Assembly (NCBI GenBank): GCA_946221915.1 | Contig: CAMIKG010000005.1 | Coordinates: 62,001-126,000, forward strand | Reading direction: 5' to 3' | Length of the DNA stretch: 64,000 nt | Origin: an uncultured Erwinia sp. | Lineage (GTDB): Bacteria > Pseudomonadota > Gammaproteobacteria > Enterobacterales > Enterobacteriaceae | In this document: in pieces, positions 53,744 through 61,804 of the stretch | Position numbering within the stretch: position 1 is the first letter of the stretch | Layout: each line of letters starts with the position of its first letter | The notes under the pieces: generated by a model | The model's database searches: none | Told to the model about the DNA's origin: nothing | Seen by the model: the letters and a program-made list of their open reading frames with translations, nothing else | Made by a program: the position numbers and the translations under genes

Positions 53744-54823
53744 ATGACTAAAACTTATATTATCGCGGAAGCTGGTGTGAATCATAATGGTAGTGAAGCA
53801 CTGGCGTTTAAGCTTGTTGATGCTGCACTGGCTGCTGGTGCGGATGTTGTTAAATTTCAGACCTTTAAGGCTAAAAACTTAGTCACAAAATCAGCACGTC
53901 AAGCTGACTATCAGATCAAAAATACTCAGGTAGTTGAATCACAATATGAAATGCTCAGCCGGCTTGAATTAAGTTATGAGGCACACCATAAGCTTATTGC
54001 TTATTGCAATGATAAAGGCATTGAGTTTTTGTCAACGGCATTTGACCATGAAAGTCTGGATTTTCTTGTAAATGATCTGGGATTACAAAGGCTTAAAATC
54101 CCATCAGGCGAAATTACGAATGCTCCTTTAGTGCTGGCTCATGCCCGTACCGGGTGTGATTTAATTGTTTCAACAGGTATGGCATCTCTGAGCGAAATTG
54201 AAGCCGTGTTGGGAGTGATCGCTTTTGGCTACATGACCGATGAAAACAGCGAACCCGATGTTAAGGCTTTTGAGGATGCCTATTTTTCTGAGGCGGGCCA
54301 AAAGGTACTGAAAGAAAAAGTGACCCTGCTGCACTGCACTACTGAATATCCGGCTCCTTTTGACGAAACTAATTTGAAAGTGATGGACACCTTAGCCGGG
54401 GCGTTCGGTTTACCCGTTGGATATTCAGATCACACTAAAGGCATTGCAGTGTCTGTGGCTGCAGCCGCGCGTGGCGCGGTGGTGGTCGAAAAACATTTTA
54501 CACTTGATAAAAATATGGAAGGGCCTGACCACAAAGCCTCTCTCAATCCTGACGAGCTGAAAGCGATGGTTGAGGCCATCAGGGAAATAGAACTAGCGAT
54601 AGGGCATGGCAGAAAAGGGCCGACAGCCTCCGAAATCAGCAACAAAATCGTTGCGCGCAAAAGCCTTGTCGCTGCCACAAATATTCTTAAGGGTGAAGCT
54701 TTCTCCCCAGGCAATCTTGAAGTTAAACGTCCGGGTTCTGGTATGTCTCCTTACCGCTACTGGGATATGATGGGCCATGTGGCATCCCGGGATTATGATG
54801 CCGGAGAATTGATCGTTGAATAA
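53744..54823 (+). CDS. legI: Legionaminic acid synthase, NeuB/LegI family
   Basis: A 359-residue enzyme condensing the mannose-derived sugar with phosphoenolpyruvate to give a nonulosonic acid. The TIM-barrel part starts TYIIAEAGVNHNGS and has GYSDHTKG and VEKHFTLDKNMEGPDHKASL, with catalytic metal-binding and substrate residues; a C-terminal SAF antifreeze-like domain (KRPGSGMSPYRYWDMMG) closes over the partner active site. It is slightly longer than sialic acid synthases because of an insert near residues 165-185. The last 8 bases overlap the next gene. Confidence 0.88.
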   Translation: MTKTYIIAEAGVNHNGSEALAFKLVDAALAAGADVVKFQTFKAKNLVTKSARQADYQIKNTQVVESQYEMLSRLELSYEAHHKLIAYCNDKGIEFLSTAFDHESLDFLVNDLGLQRLKIPSGEITNAPLVLAHARTGCDLIVSTGMASLSEIEAVLGVIAFGYMTDENSEPDVKAFEDAYFSEAGQKVLKEKVTLLHCTTEYPAPFDETNLKVMDTLAGAFGLPVGYSDHTKGIAVSVAAAARGAVVVEKHFTLDKNMEGPDHKASLNPDELKAMVEAIREIELAIGHGRKGPTASEISNKIVARKSLVAATNILKGEAFSPGNLEVKRPGSGMSPYRYWDMMGHVASRDYDAGELIVE

Positions 54824-55454
54824 AAAAATTGTCATGATTGGCGCCGGAGGCCATGCCTCGGTGCTTGCCGACATTCTCATTGGCAACGGTCAGTCGATTT
54901 ACGCCGTTAGTAGCCCCGAAGCGCCAAAAAATAAAATACTCGCTTCATGCGGACAGCATCTTATATCTGATGATGAAATACTGGGACTTTCACCGGATGA
55001 TGTGATCCTGGTCAATGGCATTGGTTCTATTCCGGGACGCACACATCGAGTTTCTATTGCCAATAAATTCAGGTCGTTAGGCTATGAGTTTATGAATATT
55101 ATTGCTGCCTCAGCTTTAGTCTCTACTCAGTGTGAAATTGGCAACGGAGTACAGATTCTCACCCGGGCAATCATACAACCGGGTTGTGTTATCGGTGATG
55201 ATGTCATCATTAACACAGGCGCTATCGTTGAACATGATTGCCAGATCGGTACCGGAGTGCATTTGGCGCCTGGTGTCGTTCTGAGTGGCGGTGTGAATAT
55301 TGGGCAATATACTCATCTGGGCACCAATTCTACGGTTATCCAGGGACTCTCCGTTGCCGAAAATAGTGTTATTGGTGCGGGCGTAACCATTAATAAAAGC
55401 ATCGAAGTTGCATCCATTGTTTATCCGGCAAAACCTTATATACGGAGTTTATAG
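54816..55454 (+). CDS. NeuD/PglD-like sugar O- or N-acetyltransferase
   Basis: A 212-residue left-handed beta-helix acetyltransferase. The N-terminal KKIVMIGAGGHASVLADIL forms the nucleotide-sugar domain, followed by hexapeptide repeats (TGAIVEHDCQIGTGVHLAPGVVL) with the catalytic histidine in VEHDC. In the legionaminic route the C4 amino group is acetylated by LegH; this is the only acetyltransferase in the cassette and may serve that step. O-acetylation of the sugar, as by NeuD, is the alternative. The start is a TTG at 54816 with GGAG nine bases upstream, overlapping legI by 8 bp. Confidence 0.8.
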   Translation: MNKKIVMIGAGGHASVLADILIGNGQSIYAVSSPEAPKNKILASCGQHLISDDEILGLSPDDVILVNGIGSIPGRTHRVSIANKFRSLGYEFMNIIAASALVSTQCEIGNGVQILTRAIIQPGCVIGDDVIINTGAIVEHDCQIGTGVHLAPGVVLSGGVNIGQYTHLGTNSTVIQGLSVAENSVIGAGVTINKSIEVASIVYPAKPYIRSL

Positions 55455-55455
55455 A

Positions 55456-56520
55456 ATGACGGCTAAATGGGAGCTGGTACTTTTAAAAACAACAAACACT
55501 ATCAAAGACGCCTTAAAAATAATAGATGAGCAGGCATCCAGAATCGCGCTGGTTGTTGACAATGATAGAAAGTTGCTCGGAACTATCACTGACGGTGATA
55601 TTCGCAGAGGTTTGTTAAAAAATTATACGATGGATACCTCGGTTGCATCGATAATGAACCAAAATCCAGTAACAGTCTCGCCGGATACTTCGGTGAAAAA
55701 TATGAAAGAATTAATGTTAAAATATGGAATTCTTTCGTTGCCTGTTGTTGAGAATGGTGTGGTCGTCGGATTAAAACAACTCACTGAAAGAAACAATAAA
55801 CAAGAGTATAGTAATCCAGTCTTTCTTATGGCCGGTGGATTTGGCACACGCTTGCGCCCCCTGACAGATACCTGTCCGAAGCCACTACTTAAAGTTGGTG
55901 ACAAACCTATCCTGGAAATTACCTTAATTAACTTTATTAATTATGGCTTCAGGAATTTTTATATATCAACACATTATATGCCTGAGAAAATCATCGAGCA
56001 CTTTGGTAACGGTGAAAAATGGGGCGTGAATATTCACTATGTTCACGAGGAGCATCCATTAGGTACTGGTGGTGCTTTAGGGCTGTTGCCTGAAGATATT
56101 GACTCATCACCTCTTATCATGATTAACGGTGATATACTTACAACCATTGATTTTGAAAAATTACTTGATTTTCATATTAAATCTAAAGCTGATGCAACTA
56201 TGTGCGTAAGAGAGTATGAATATCAGGTTCCGTATGGTGTGATTTACGGCGAGGGTAGTAAAGTTCTGCGGATGGAAGAGAAACCAATGCAGCGATTTTA
56301 TGTTAATGCAGGGATTTATGTCTTAAATAACGATATTATCAGAAGTGTTCATGAAAATATAAAAATAGACATGCCTGGCCTGCTGGAAAGCAAGATAGAA
56401 AAAAATGGCAGTGTCATGATGTTCCCTATACATGAGTATTGGCTGGATATTGGCCGTATGGATGATTTTAAACGTGCTCAGGCCGATATTAATAGTCTGG
56501 AGTTTCGGTCTAATGAATAA
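55456..56520 (+). CDS. ptmE: CBS-domain nucleotidyltransferase, PtmE-like
   Basis: A 354-residue fusion. Two CBS domains (about residues 10-110, with GTITDGDIRRGLL) precede a sugar-phosphate nucleotidyltransferase (AGGFGTRLRPLT at 126-137, CPKPLLKVGDKP, INGDI). In Campylobacter jejuni PtmE uses GTP to activate glucosamine-1-phosphate for the GDP-linked legionaminic route. The same use here is inferred from the shared architecture and neighbours. Start ATG at 55456 follows GGAG and lies one base after the previous stop; it overlaps ptmF by 8 bp. Confidence 0.82.
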   Translation: MTAKWELVLLKTTNTIKDALKIIDEQASRIALVVDNDRKLLGTITDGDIRRGLLKNYTMDTSVASIMNQNPVTVSPDTSVKNMKELMLKYGILSLPVVENGVVVGLKQLTERNNKQEYSNPVFLMAGGFGTRLRPLTDTCPKPLLKVGDKPILEITLINFINYGFRNFYISTHYMPEKIIEHFGNGEKWGVNIHYVHEEHPLGTGGALGLLPEDIDSSPLIMINGDILTTIDFEKLLDFHIKSKADATMCVREYEYQVPYGVIYGEGSKVLRMEEKPMQRFYVNAGIYVLNNDIIRSVHENIKIDMPGLLESKIEKNGSVMMFPIHEYWLDIGRMDDFKRAQADINSLEFRSNE

Positions 56521-57469
56521 GATTGGGCTTGTTGGTTTAGGCAGTATCGGAAAACGTCACGTTGCCAATATCAGGAAGCTTTATCCATCGTGTGATCTCT
56601 TTGTTTGTTCTTCAAGTGGAAGACGATATGAAGATAATATCAACTATCATGTGGTGGATAATGTACAGGCTATTGCGGCTGAAGAACCTGATTTTGTCAT
56701 TATCTCTAGCCCCGCTCCATACCATCTTGAACACATAAGCTTTTTTCAAAGAAAAAATATACCTGTTTTAGTAGAAAAGCCACTGGCCTCCTCAATGGAG
56801 GATATTTTATCTACACCAGTGAACAGTAACAGATTAGCTGTTGCTTATTGCCTGCGTTATCTGCCTGCCGCCCGTCTATTGAAGACGATTATTGAAAGCG
56901 CGGAATATGGAAAAATTTACAATATAGATGCGTGTGTCGGGCAGTTCCTGCCTGACTGGCGAAAAGATAAAAACTATCGAGATTCTGTTTCTGCTTCAAA
57001 AAAACTGGGTGGTGGAGCTCTTCTGGAATTGAGCCATGAGTTTGATATGCTGAATTACCTTAGTGGTGATTTAGTGTTTCAGTATGCCTACCTAAGAACA
57101 CATCAGGAACTTGGCCTTGATGTCGAGGAAATTGCTGACGTTTTCCTTGTTTCGCGCAATGAGATTCTTTGCCGCTTGCATCTTGATTTTATTCAAAAGA
57201 AAGCCGAACGAAAAATAAAAATCATTGCTCAGTTTGCAACTATTGTATGGGATGTCATCGCGAACAGAATAACGGCAAATATGGCGAATGAAACCCGCAT
57301 TCTGTATGATGAGGCCGGCTACGATAAGAATAATATGTACCTGAGTATGATAAAAGATTTTGAAAATCTTGTGTATGGCAAAGAGAATACATGCGTCTCA
57401 ATGCAAGAGGCCGCACAGATTATCGAGATTATTGAAAATGTGAAAGATAAAGGTGTCTGGAGCAATTAA
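56513..57469 (+). CDS. ptmF: Gfo/Idh/MocA-family oxidoreductase, PtmF-like
   Basis: A 318-residue NAD(P)-dependent oxidoreductase. The Rossmann motif GLVGLGSIGKRH is near the N-terminus, the EKPLASS segment holds the conserved EKP lysine, and GGGALLELSHEFD supplies the catalytic-site histidine. In Campylobacter the homologue PtmF is next to ptmE and legF and is thought to act early in amino-sugar supply, but its reaction is less firmly known. It starts 8 bp before the ptmE stop, and the next ATG follows its stop directly. Confidence 0.8.
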   Translation: MNKIGLVGLGSIGKRHVANIRKLYPSCDLFVCSSSGRRYEDNINYHVVDNVQAIAAEEPDFVIISSPAPYHLEHISFFQRKNIPVLVEKPLASSMEDILSTPVNSNRLAVAYCLRYLPAARLLKTIIESAEYGKIYNIDACVGQFLPDWRKDKNYRDSVSASKKLGGGALLELSHEFDMLNYLSGDLVFQYAYLRTHQELGLDVEEIADVFLVSRNEILCRLHLDFIQKKAERKIKIIAQFATIVWDVIANRITANMANETRILYDEAGYDKNNMYLSMIKDFENLVYGKENTCVSMQEAAQIIEIIENVKDKGVWSN

Positions 57470-58162
57470 ATGAGTAATTATGCTTTTATCTTTGCCCGGG
57501 GTGGCTCAAAAGGACTTCCTGGGAAAAATATAAAAAAACTTAATGGAATACCATTGATTGCATATTCAATTAATGTAGCGATGAGTATTGAAAGTATCAA
57601 AGAAGTATTTGTATCCACTGACGATAGCGAGATTGCTTCAGTAGCAAAAGAATACGGTGCTACAGTAATCCGCAGACCAGAAAATCTGGCTACTGACAAT
57701 AGCCCAGAGTGGCTCTCATGGCGGCATGCTATAGAGTGGGTTCGTTGCAACCGCGGCTCAATCTCTCAGTTTATTAGTCTGCCAGCAACAAGTCCCCTGA
57801 GAAACAAACAGGATGTTAACGCTGCTTTAGTGCGGCTGCGGGATACAGGCGCCGATATTTGTATTGGCATAACACCAGCCAATCGTAGTCCGTACTTCAA
57901 TATGGTGACGGAAAAAAATAATAGTGAACTACACCTGGTCATTACGCCTGAAGGTGAAGTGTCACGACGGCAGGATGCACCTGCTGTGTATGATATTACA
58001 ACTGTAGTTTATGCGGCAAACCCGGAATTCATTATGTCACATAATTCCCTTTTTTCAGGGAAAGTGGTTGGGGTGGAAATTCCGAAAGAGAGGGCTGTTG
58101 ATATCGATGACATTTATGATTTCCTCCTCGCGGAAGTCATCATCAGCAAGAAGGAGGTCTGA
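57470..58162 (+). CDS. legF: CMP-legionaminic acid synthetase, LegF/PtmB/NeuA family
   Basis: A 230-residue CMP-nonulosonate synthetase that uses CTP to activate the sugar acid. The CTP-binding loop is FIFARGGSKGLPGKNIKK at residues 6-23, with ATSPLRN in the middle and the metal/sugar-binding AVDIDDIYDF near the C-terminus. Sequence alone cannot separate LegF from NeuA; the cassette favours legionaminic acid. No other CMP-sugar enzyme is in the window. It starts directly after ptmF and ends 2 bp before ptmA. Confidence 0.85.
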   Translation: MSNYAFIFARGGSKGLPGKNIKKLNGIPLIAYSINVAMSIESIKEVFVSTDDSEIASVAKEYGATVIRRPENLATDNSPEWLSWRHAIEWVRCNRGSISQFISLPATSPLRNKQDVNAALVRLRDTGADICIGITPANRSPYFNMVTEKNNSELHLVITPEGEVSRRQDAPAVYDITTVVYAANPEFIMSHNSLFSGKVVGVEIPKERAVDIDDIYDFLLAEVIISKKEV

Positions 58163-58164
58163 AA

Positions 58165-58917
58165 ATGAAAGGGAAAAGTATCCTCGTCGCCGGTTGTTCA
58201 GGATTGCTGGGTTGTGCAGTTACAAAGTCTTTAATAGAAAAAGGTGTGCATGTTATAGCTGCAGACATTTCACCGGAACGTTTTGAAAAAGAATTTACTG
58301 AGCTGAGTGATGTGTCTGAGGGGAATGTCGAATTTGCTAAAATCGATATCACTAATGAAGAATCTATAATTAATCTCTTTGACAGAATTGAAGTTGATGG
58401 GGCAATAAATTGTACCTACCCCAGAAACAAAGAATATGGCAAGCACTTTTTCGATGTTTCTTTATCCAGCTTTAACGAAAATTTATCTTTACATCTGGGC
58501 TCTGCATTTTTATTTACGCAGCAGGCCGCAAGATATTTTGAAAAAAATAAAAAGCCATTCTCACTGGTCAATGTATCATCGATTTATGGAGTTGTAGCAC
58601 CTAAGTTCGAAATTTATAATAATACTCCTATGACGATGCCTGTCGAATATGCCGCGATTAAATCCGCTTTAATACATCTCAATAAATATGTAGTAAGTTA
58701 TATAAATGATAGTCGCTTTAGAATTAACAGCATCAGTCCGGGGGGGATTTATGACAAACAGCCTGAAGAATTTCTTTTAGCATATAAAAAGCAGACACAT
58801 GGCAAAGGTATGCTCGATGTTTCCGATATGTTAGGTACAATACTTTTCTTGCTATCTGATGAGTCAAAATATATTACCGGTCAAAACATTATTGTTGATG
58901 ACGGTTTTAGCTTGTAA
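58165..58917 (+). CDS. ptmA: Short-chain dehydrogenase/reductase, PtmA-like
   Basis: A 250-residue SDR. The nucleotide-binding GCSGLLGCAV is at the N-terminus, catalytic serine in NVSSIYG, and the Y-x-x-x-K pair in VEYAAIKSAL; the C-terminal SPGGIYD segment is family-typical. In Campylobacter PtmA is encoded beside PtmF and LegF in the legionaminic gene group and may work with PtmF. Its exact reaction is not read from sequence. It is the last gene of the nine-gene cassette. Confidence 0.8.
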   Translation: MKGKSILVAGCSGLLGCAVTKSLIEKGVHVIAADISPERFEKEFTELSDVSEGNVEFAKIDITNEESIINLFDRIEVDGAINCTYPRNKEYGKHFFDVSLSSFNENLSLHLGSAFLFTQQAARYFEKNKKPFSLVNVSSIYGVVAPKFEIYNNTPMTMPVEYAAIKSALIHLNKYVVSYINDSRFRINSISPGGIYDKQPEEFLLAYKKQTHGKGMLDVSDMLGTILFLLSDESKYITGQNIIVDDGFSL

Positions 58918-58941
58918 GTCGAAATTCATTACGAGATTAAA

Positions 58942-60525
58942 ATGCTGTCTAAAATTAAAACACTTCTCTCCTATCTTTTTCCATATGAAATTTCAAGTGA
59001 GGAAAAGGAATTTACTCAGCTTAATAATGGTGCCTGGCTAAACAATGGTCGTACGTTGGCATCAAAACAGAATACTGTTATTGTTGAAGGCCATGTTGAT
59101 TGCCCGGCAAGTATTATCGATAAAGCTCGTATAGCTAAGGCAATTGAAGAAGAAACAGGGCGAACTGCATTAGTTTATGTCCGTGGTTTTTATTTTCGTG
59201 GCAGTAATGTTGCTCATGTGTACCAGTCATTTGGGATTAAAGGTTTTTATTTCTGGTGGAGAAATTACCTGAACCCTCTCGTCATTGTTCCTGTTTTTTA
59301 TCAGTCGCTTAAGGTTTTTTTATTCAGCAACACCGGTGATAAATTAATCGCTTTAAATTACAAAGGTGTCGTCATTGGTGACCTTATTTATGACACGCTT
59401 ATTCGGTTTATTCCCAATACATATACAATTGACAAATTATCTCTAAAAAAACATTTTAGATTAATATTTAGAGCATTTTATACTTTTCATAACAATGAGA
59501 AGATTATTCGTAAGTACAAGCCTAAGTACTTAGTGACAAGCCACAATGTCTATGCTGAATTCGGTCTTTTTCCCCGTCAGTTACGGAAATCAAATAATGG
59601 TGTTATATTCCTGAAGGATATATATGCATATAAGTGTTACTCACAGGATATAAGTATAAACGAGCATTTTTTAAAAGTTGACAGAAACTACTTTGATGAA
59701 AAGCTCAACGATCCTGAGTATGAGTTGGCTGCGCGGGATTACTACAATGCGAGGACCTCAGGAAATATTTCTCACATTGATGTCATTAATGCATATAGAA
59801 ACAAAAAAAAATATACGTTTGACGAACTAAGTCATCTTTATTCTGGTGTTAATCCTTCCGGAAAAAATGTTTTTGTGATGTCTCATGCATTTTCAGACTC
59901 ACCGCATGTGGGAGAGGGGATTCTGTTTCGCGATTACTATGACTTCTTGCAGCAAACACTAATAATATTGAATGAAGTCAAAGGTATTAACTGTTTTGTG
60001 AAGCCGCATCCTAGCTCATACATGTGGAATGAAAAAGGTGGTGTTGAAGCCCTGGTCGAAAATAATAAATTAAAAAATATCTATATTCTACCTGCAGATT
60101 TCAATACTAATTCTATTATCGACATTGCGGACAGTATCGTTACTGCCAAAGGAACAGCTGGTCTTGAGTTCAGTTGTGCCGGGATCCCTGCGGTCACTGC
60201 CGGTAAAGGATACTATCATGGTTCCGGAATTACCTGTGAGCCTGAGACTGTCGAGGAATATTTCACTGCGTTGAAATCGCTTCCTGATATTATCCCGCTT
60301 GATGAAGAAAAAATTAAGAGAGCTTTGGTTATGCTCTATATGGTGTCAAAAAACCGACAGCATTCTGAAATATTACCTGAATCTCATATTTTCCCTGGGG
60401 AAGATTATCATGCGCTGTTCAGAGGGAAATTCGCTGAAGTCAGTAAAAAATTAGCTGATGGTGTACCAATGAAAGACTCGTTTTATGAACGAGTTAAAAG
60501 CGACGCGGAACGCACAGATGTTTAA
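58942..60525 (+). CDS. Unassigned GT-B-like glycosyltransferase, KpsS/capsule-synthesis-like
   Basis: A 527-residue soluble protein without clear membrane helices. The C-terminal third has CFVKPHPSSY (H356) and KGTAGLEFSCAGIPAVTAGKG (403-423) followed by GYYHGSG, a pattern shared with capsule polysaccharide transferases of the KpsC/KpsS type and some O-antigen Kdo transferases, which use CMP-sugars. The N-terminal 250 residues are unlike anything I recognise. Its place directly after the CMP-legionaminate cassette makes it a candidate nonulosonate transferase (inference). It is markedly AT-rich and overlaps the flippase gene by 8 bp. Confidence 0.6.
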   Translation: MLSKIKTLLSYLFPYEISSEEKEFTQLNNGAWLNNGRTLASKQNTVIVEGHVDCPASIIDKARIAKAIEEETGRTALVYVRGFYFRGSNVAHVYQSFGIKGFYFWWRNYLNPLVIVPVFYQSLKVFLFSNTGDKLIALNYKGVVIGDLIYDTLIRFIPNTYTIDKLSLKKHFRLIFRAFYTFHNNEKIIRKYKPKYLVTSHNVYAEFGLFPRQLRKSNNGVIFLKDIYAYKCYSQDISINEHFLKVDRNYFDEKLNDPEYELAARDYYNARTSGNISHIDVINAYRNKKKYTFDELSHLYSGVNPSGKNVFVMSHAFSDSPHVGEGILFRDYYDFLQQTLIILNEVKGINCFVKPHPSSYMWNEKGGVEALVENNKLKNIYILPADFNTNSIIDIADSIVTAKGTAGLEFSCAGIPAVTAGKGYYHGSGITCEPETVEEYFTALKSLPDIIPLDEEKIKRALVMLYMVSKNRQHSEILPESHIFPGEDYHALFRGKFAEVSKKLADGVPMKDSFYERVKSDAERTDV

Positions 60526-61717
60526 AAAAAGCTTTTTCTATATTTTAATTAATTACATGATGCAGGCTATGAACATTTTGCTTAACCTGATTTTCATGAA
60601 ATATCTTACCGGAGGACAGTTAGGCTCTCTTTCTCTCGCAAGAACCTGGCAGCAATCTATTGATTATTCACATTTGGGTACTCGATTTTCATTAGACCGT
60701 TTTATACCTACTTCCGGTGATGAAGAGAAAAAAAGGCTTCTCTGTACAGTAATAGTAGCAACATTTGTAATTAGTTTTTTATTGTTTCTGGTCAGTGTTT
60801 TTATTTCCGGCAACGATCTCGTTATTGTTGTATTTAATTTTGTAGGCATCATTCTTGCAGCAACCAACGTAATAAAGTCATACTTACGGGCATGTGGTTT
60901 GGTCGACAGAATGTTGAAGATGGTTGTGATTGCCCAGCTCATGCCTGTAACACTATCTACAGTATATTATTGCATAAGCAAAGATTTTAGTGGTTATTTG
61001 CTTGTTTATTTCCTGTCTTTTTTTATTTTCTTTATGATGTTTTATATTACGGAAAGGAAATTAATCTGTGAGGTTTTAACTAATTATAAATTTGTATTAA
61101 GTACGCTTAAAGATATAGTCAGACCGTCTTTCCTGCTATTTGTGAATTCACTATTTATTTTTCTCTATATGGTGATGGATCGTTTTTTTATTGATCATTA
61201 TCTCGGGCGCAGTGCTTTGGGCAATTATAGTGTTATCACTTTTGCATTCAGCGCGTTGATGATAATACCTGCATCTTGTGCAGAATTGATCTTCTCCAGA
61301 GTGGTAAGGCAAAGTGCGTTAAAGAAGAAAAAAGTATATATAAAAGAATCAATGCTCTGTTTGGGAATTACATTGATAGGTGTTGTTTGCGCAAATATTT
61401 TTATGGGGTTCTTTATTCGAGAATTTACCCATTACGACTATCTTCTTGATTTAATGCATCTTGCTACATTCGCTGTTATACCGTTCTCCCTGACTGCAAT
61501 ATATTATCACGTTTTGAATGGCCATGATTTAAGAAATAAAATGATTGGAGTCAGTTTTACTGTATGTGTTTTTCAGGTTGTTTATTATTTTTTTTTGGCC
61601 TATACAGAAAAAATGACAATAACTAATGTTCTGTATGCAAAACTAGCTACAGGATGGATTGTAATATTGGCTTATTTTCTTGTTCTGTTGCTTTCAATAA
61701 TAAATAAAAGAACGTGA
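60518..61717 (+). CDS. wzx: Second flippase, Wzx/MATE-like polysaccharide exporter
   Basis: A 399-residue membrane protein with about 12 hydrophobic segments. The N-terminal FYILINYMMQAMNILLNLIFMKYLTGGQLGSLSLA and later ALGNYSVITFAFSALMI are of the MOP-type flippase family. It is shorter than the first Wzx in the window and not closely similar, so it should serve a different repeat unit. The ATG at 60518 is used because it aligns with family N-termini. It overlaps the upstream gene by 8 bp, so it is co-translated with the transferase. Confidence 0.8.
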   Translation: MFKKSFFYILINYMMQAMNILLNLIFMKYLTGGQLGSLSLARTWQQSIDYSHLGTRFSLDRFIPTSGDEEKKRLLCTVIVATFVISFLLFLVSVFISGNDLVIVVFNFVGIILAATNVIKSYLRACGLVDRMLKMVVIAQLMPVTLSTVYYCISKDFSGYLLVYFLSFFIFFMMFYITERKLICEVLTNYKFVLSTLKDIVRPSFLLFVNSLFIFLYMVMDRFFIDHYLGRSALGNYSVITFAFSALMIIPASCAELIFSRVVRQSALKKKKVYIKESMLCLGITLIGVVCANIFMGFFIREFTHYDYLLDLMHLATFAVIPFSLTAIYYHVLNGHDLRNKMIGVSFTVCVFQVVYYFFLAYTEKMTITNVLYAKLATGWIVILAYFLVLLLSIINKRT

Positions 61718-61804
61718 GCTTCATTCGTTATTTATCTTTCTTCATTTTTTTGAAAGTATTCATATATGATCTAAGTTTTCAACCTTAGCAATGAGTACAT
61801 AAAT

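Noticed and set aside
50229..58917. Pseudaminic acid or N-acetylneuraminic acid pathway
   Set aside because: PseG-like and PseH-like proteins are not seen, the epimerase is of NeuC/LegG type, and LegB plus LegC are not needed for sialic acid. The set fits legionaminic acid best, though isomers such as 4-epi- or 8-epi-legionaminic acid are not excluded.
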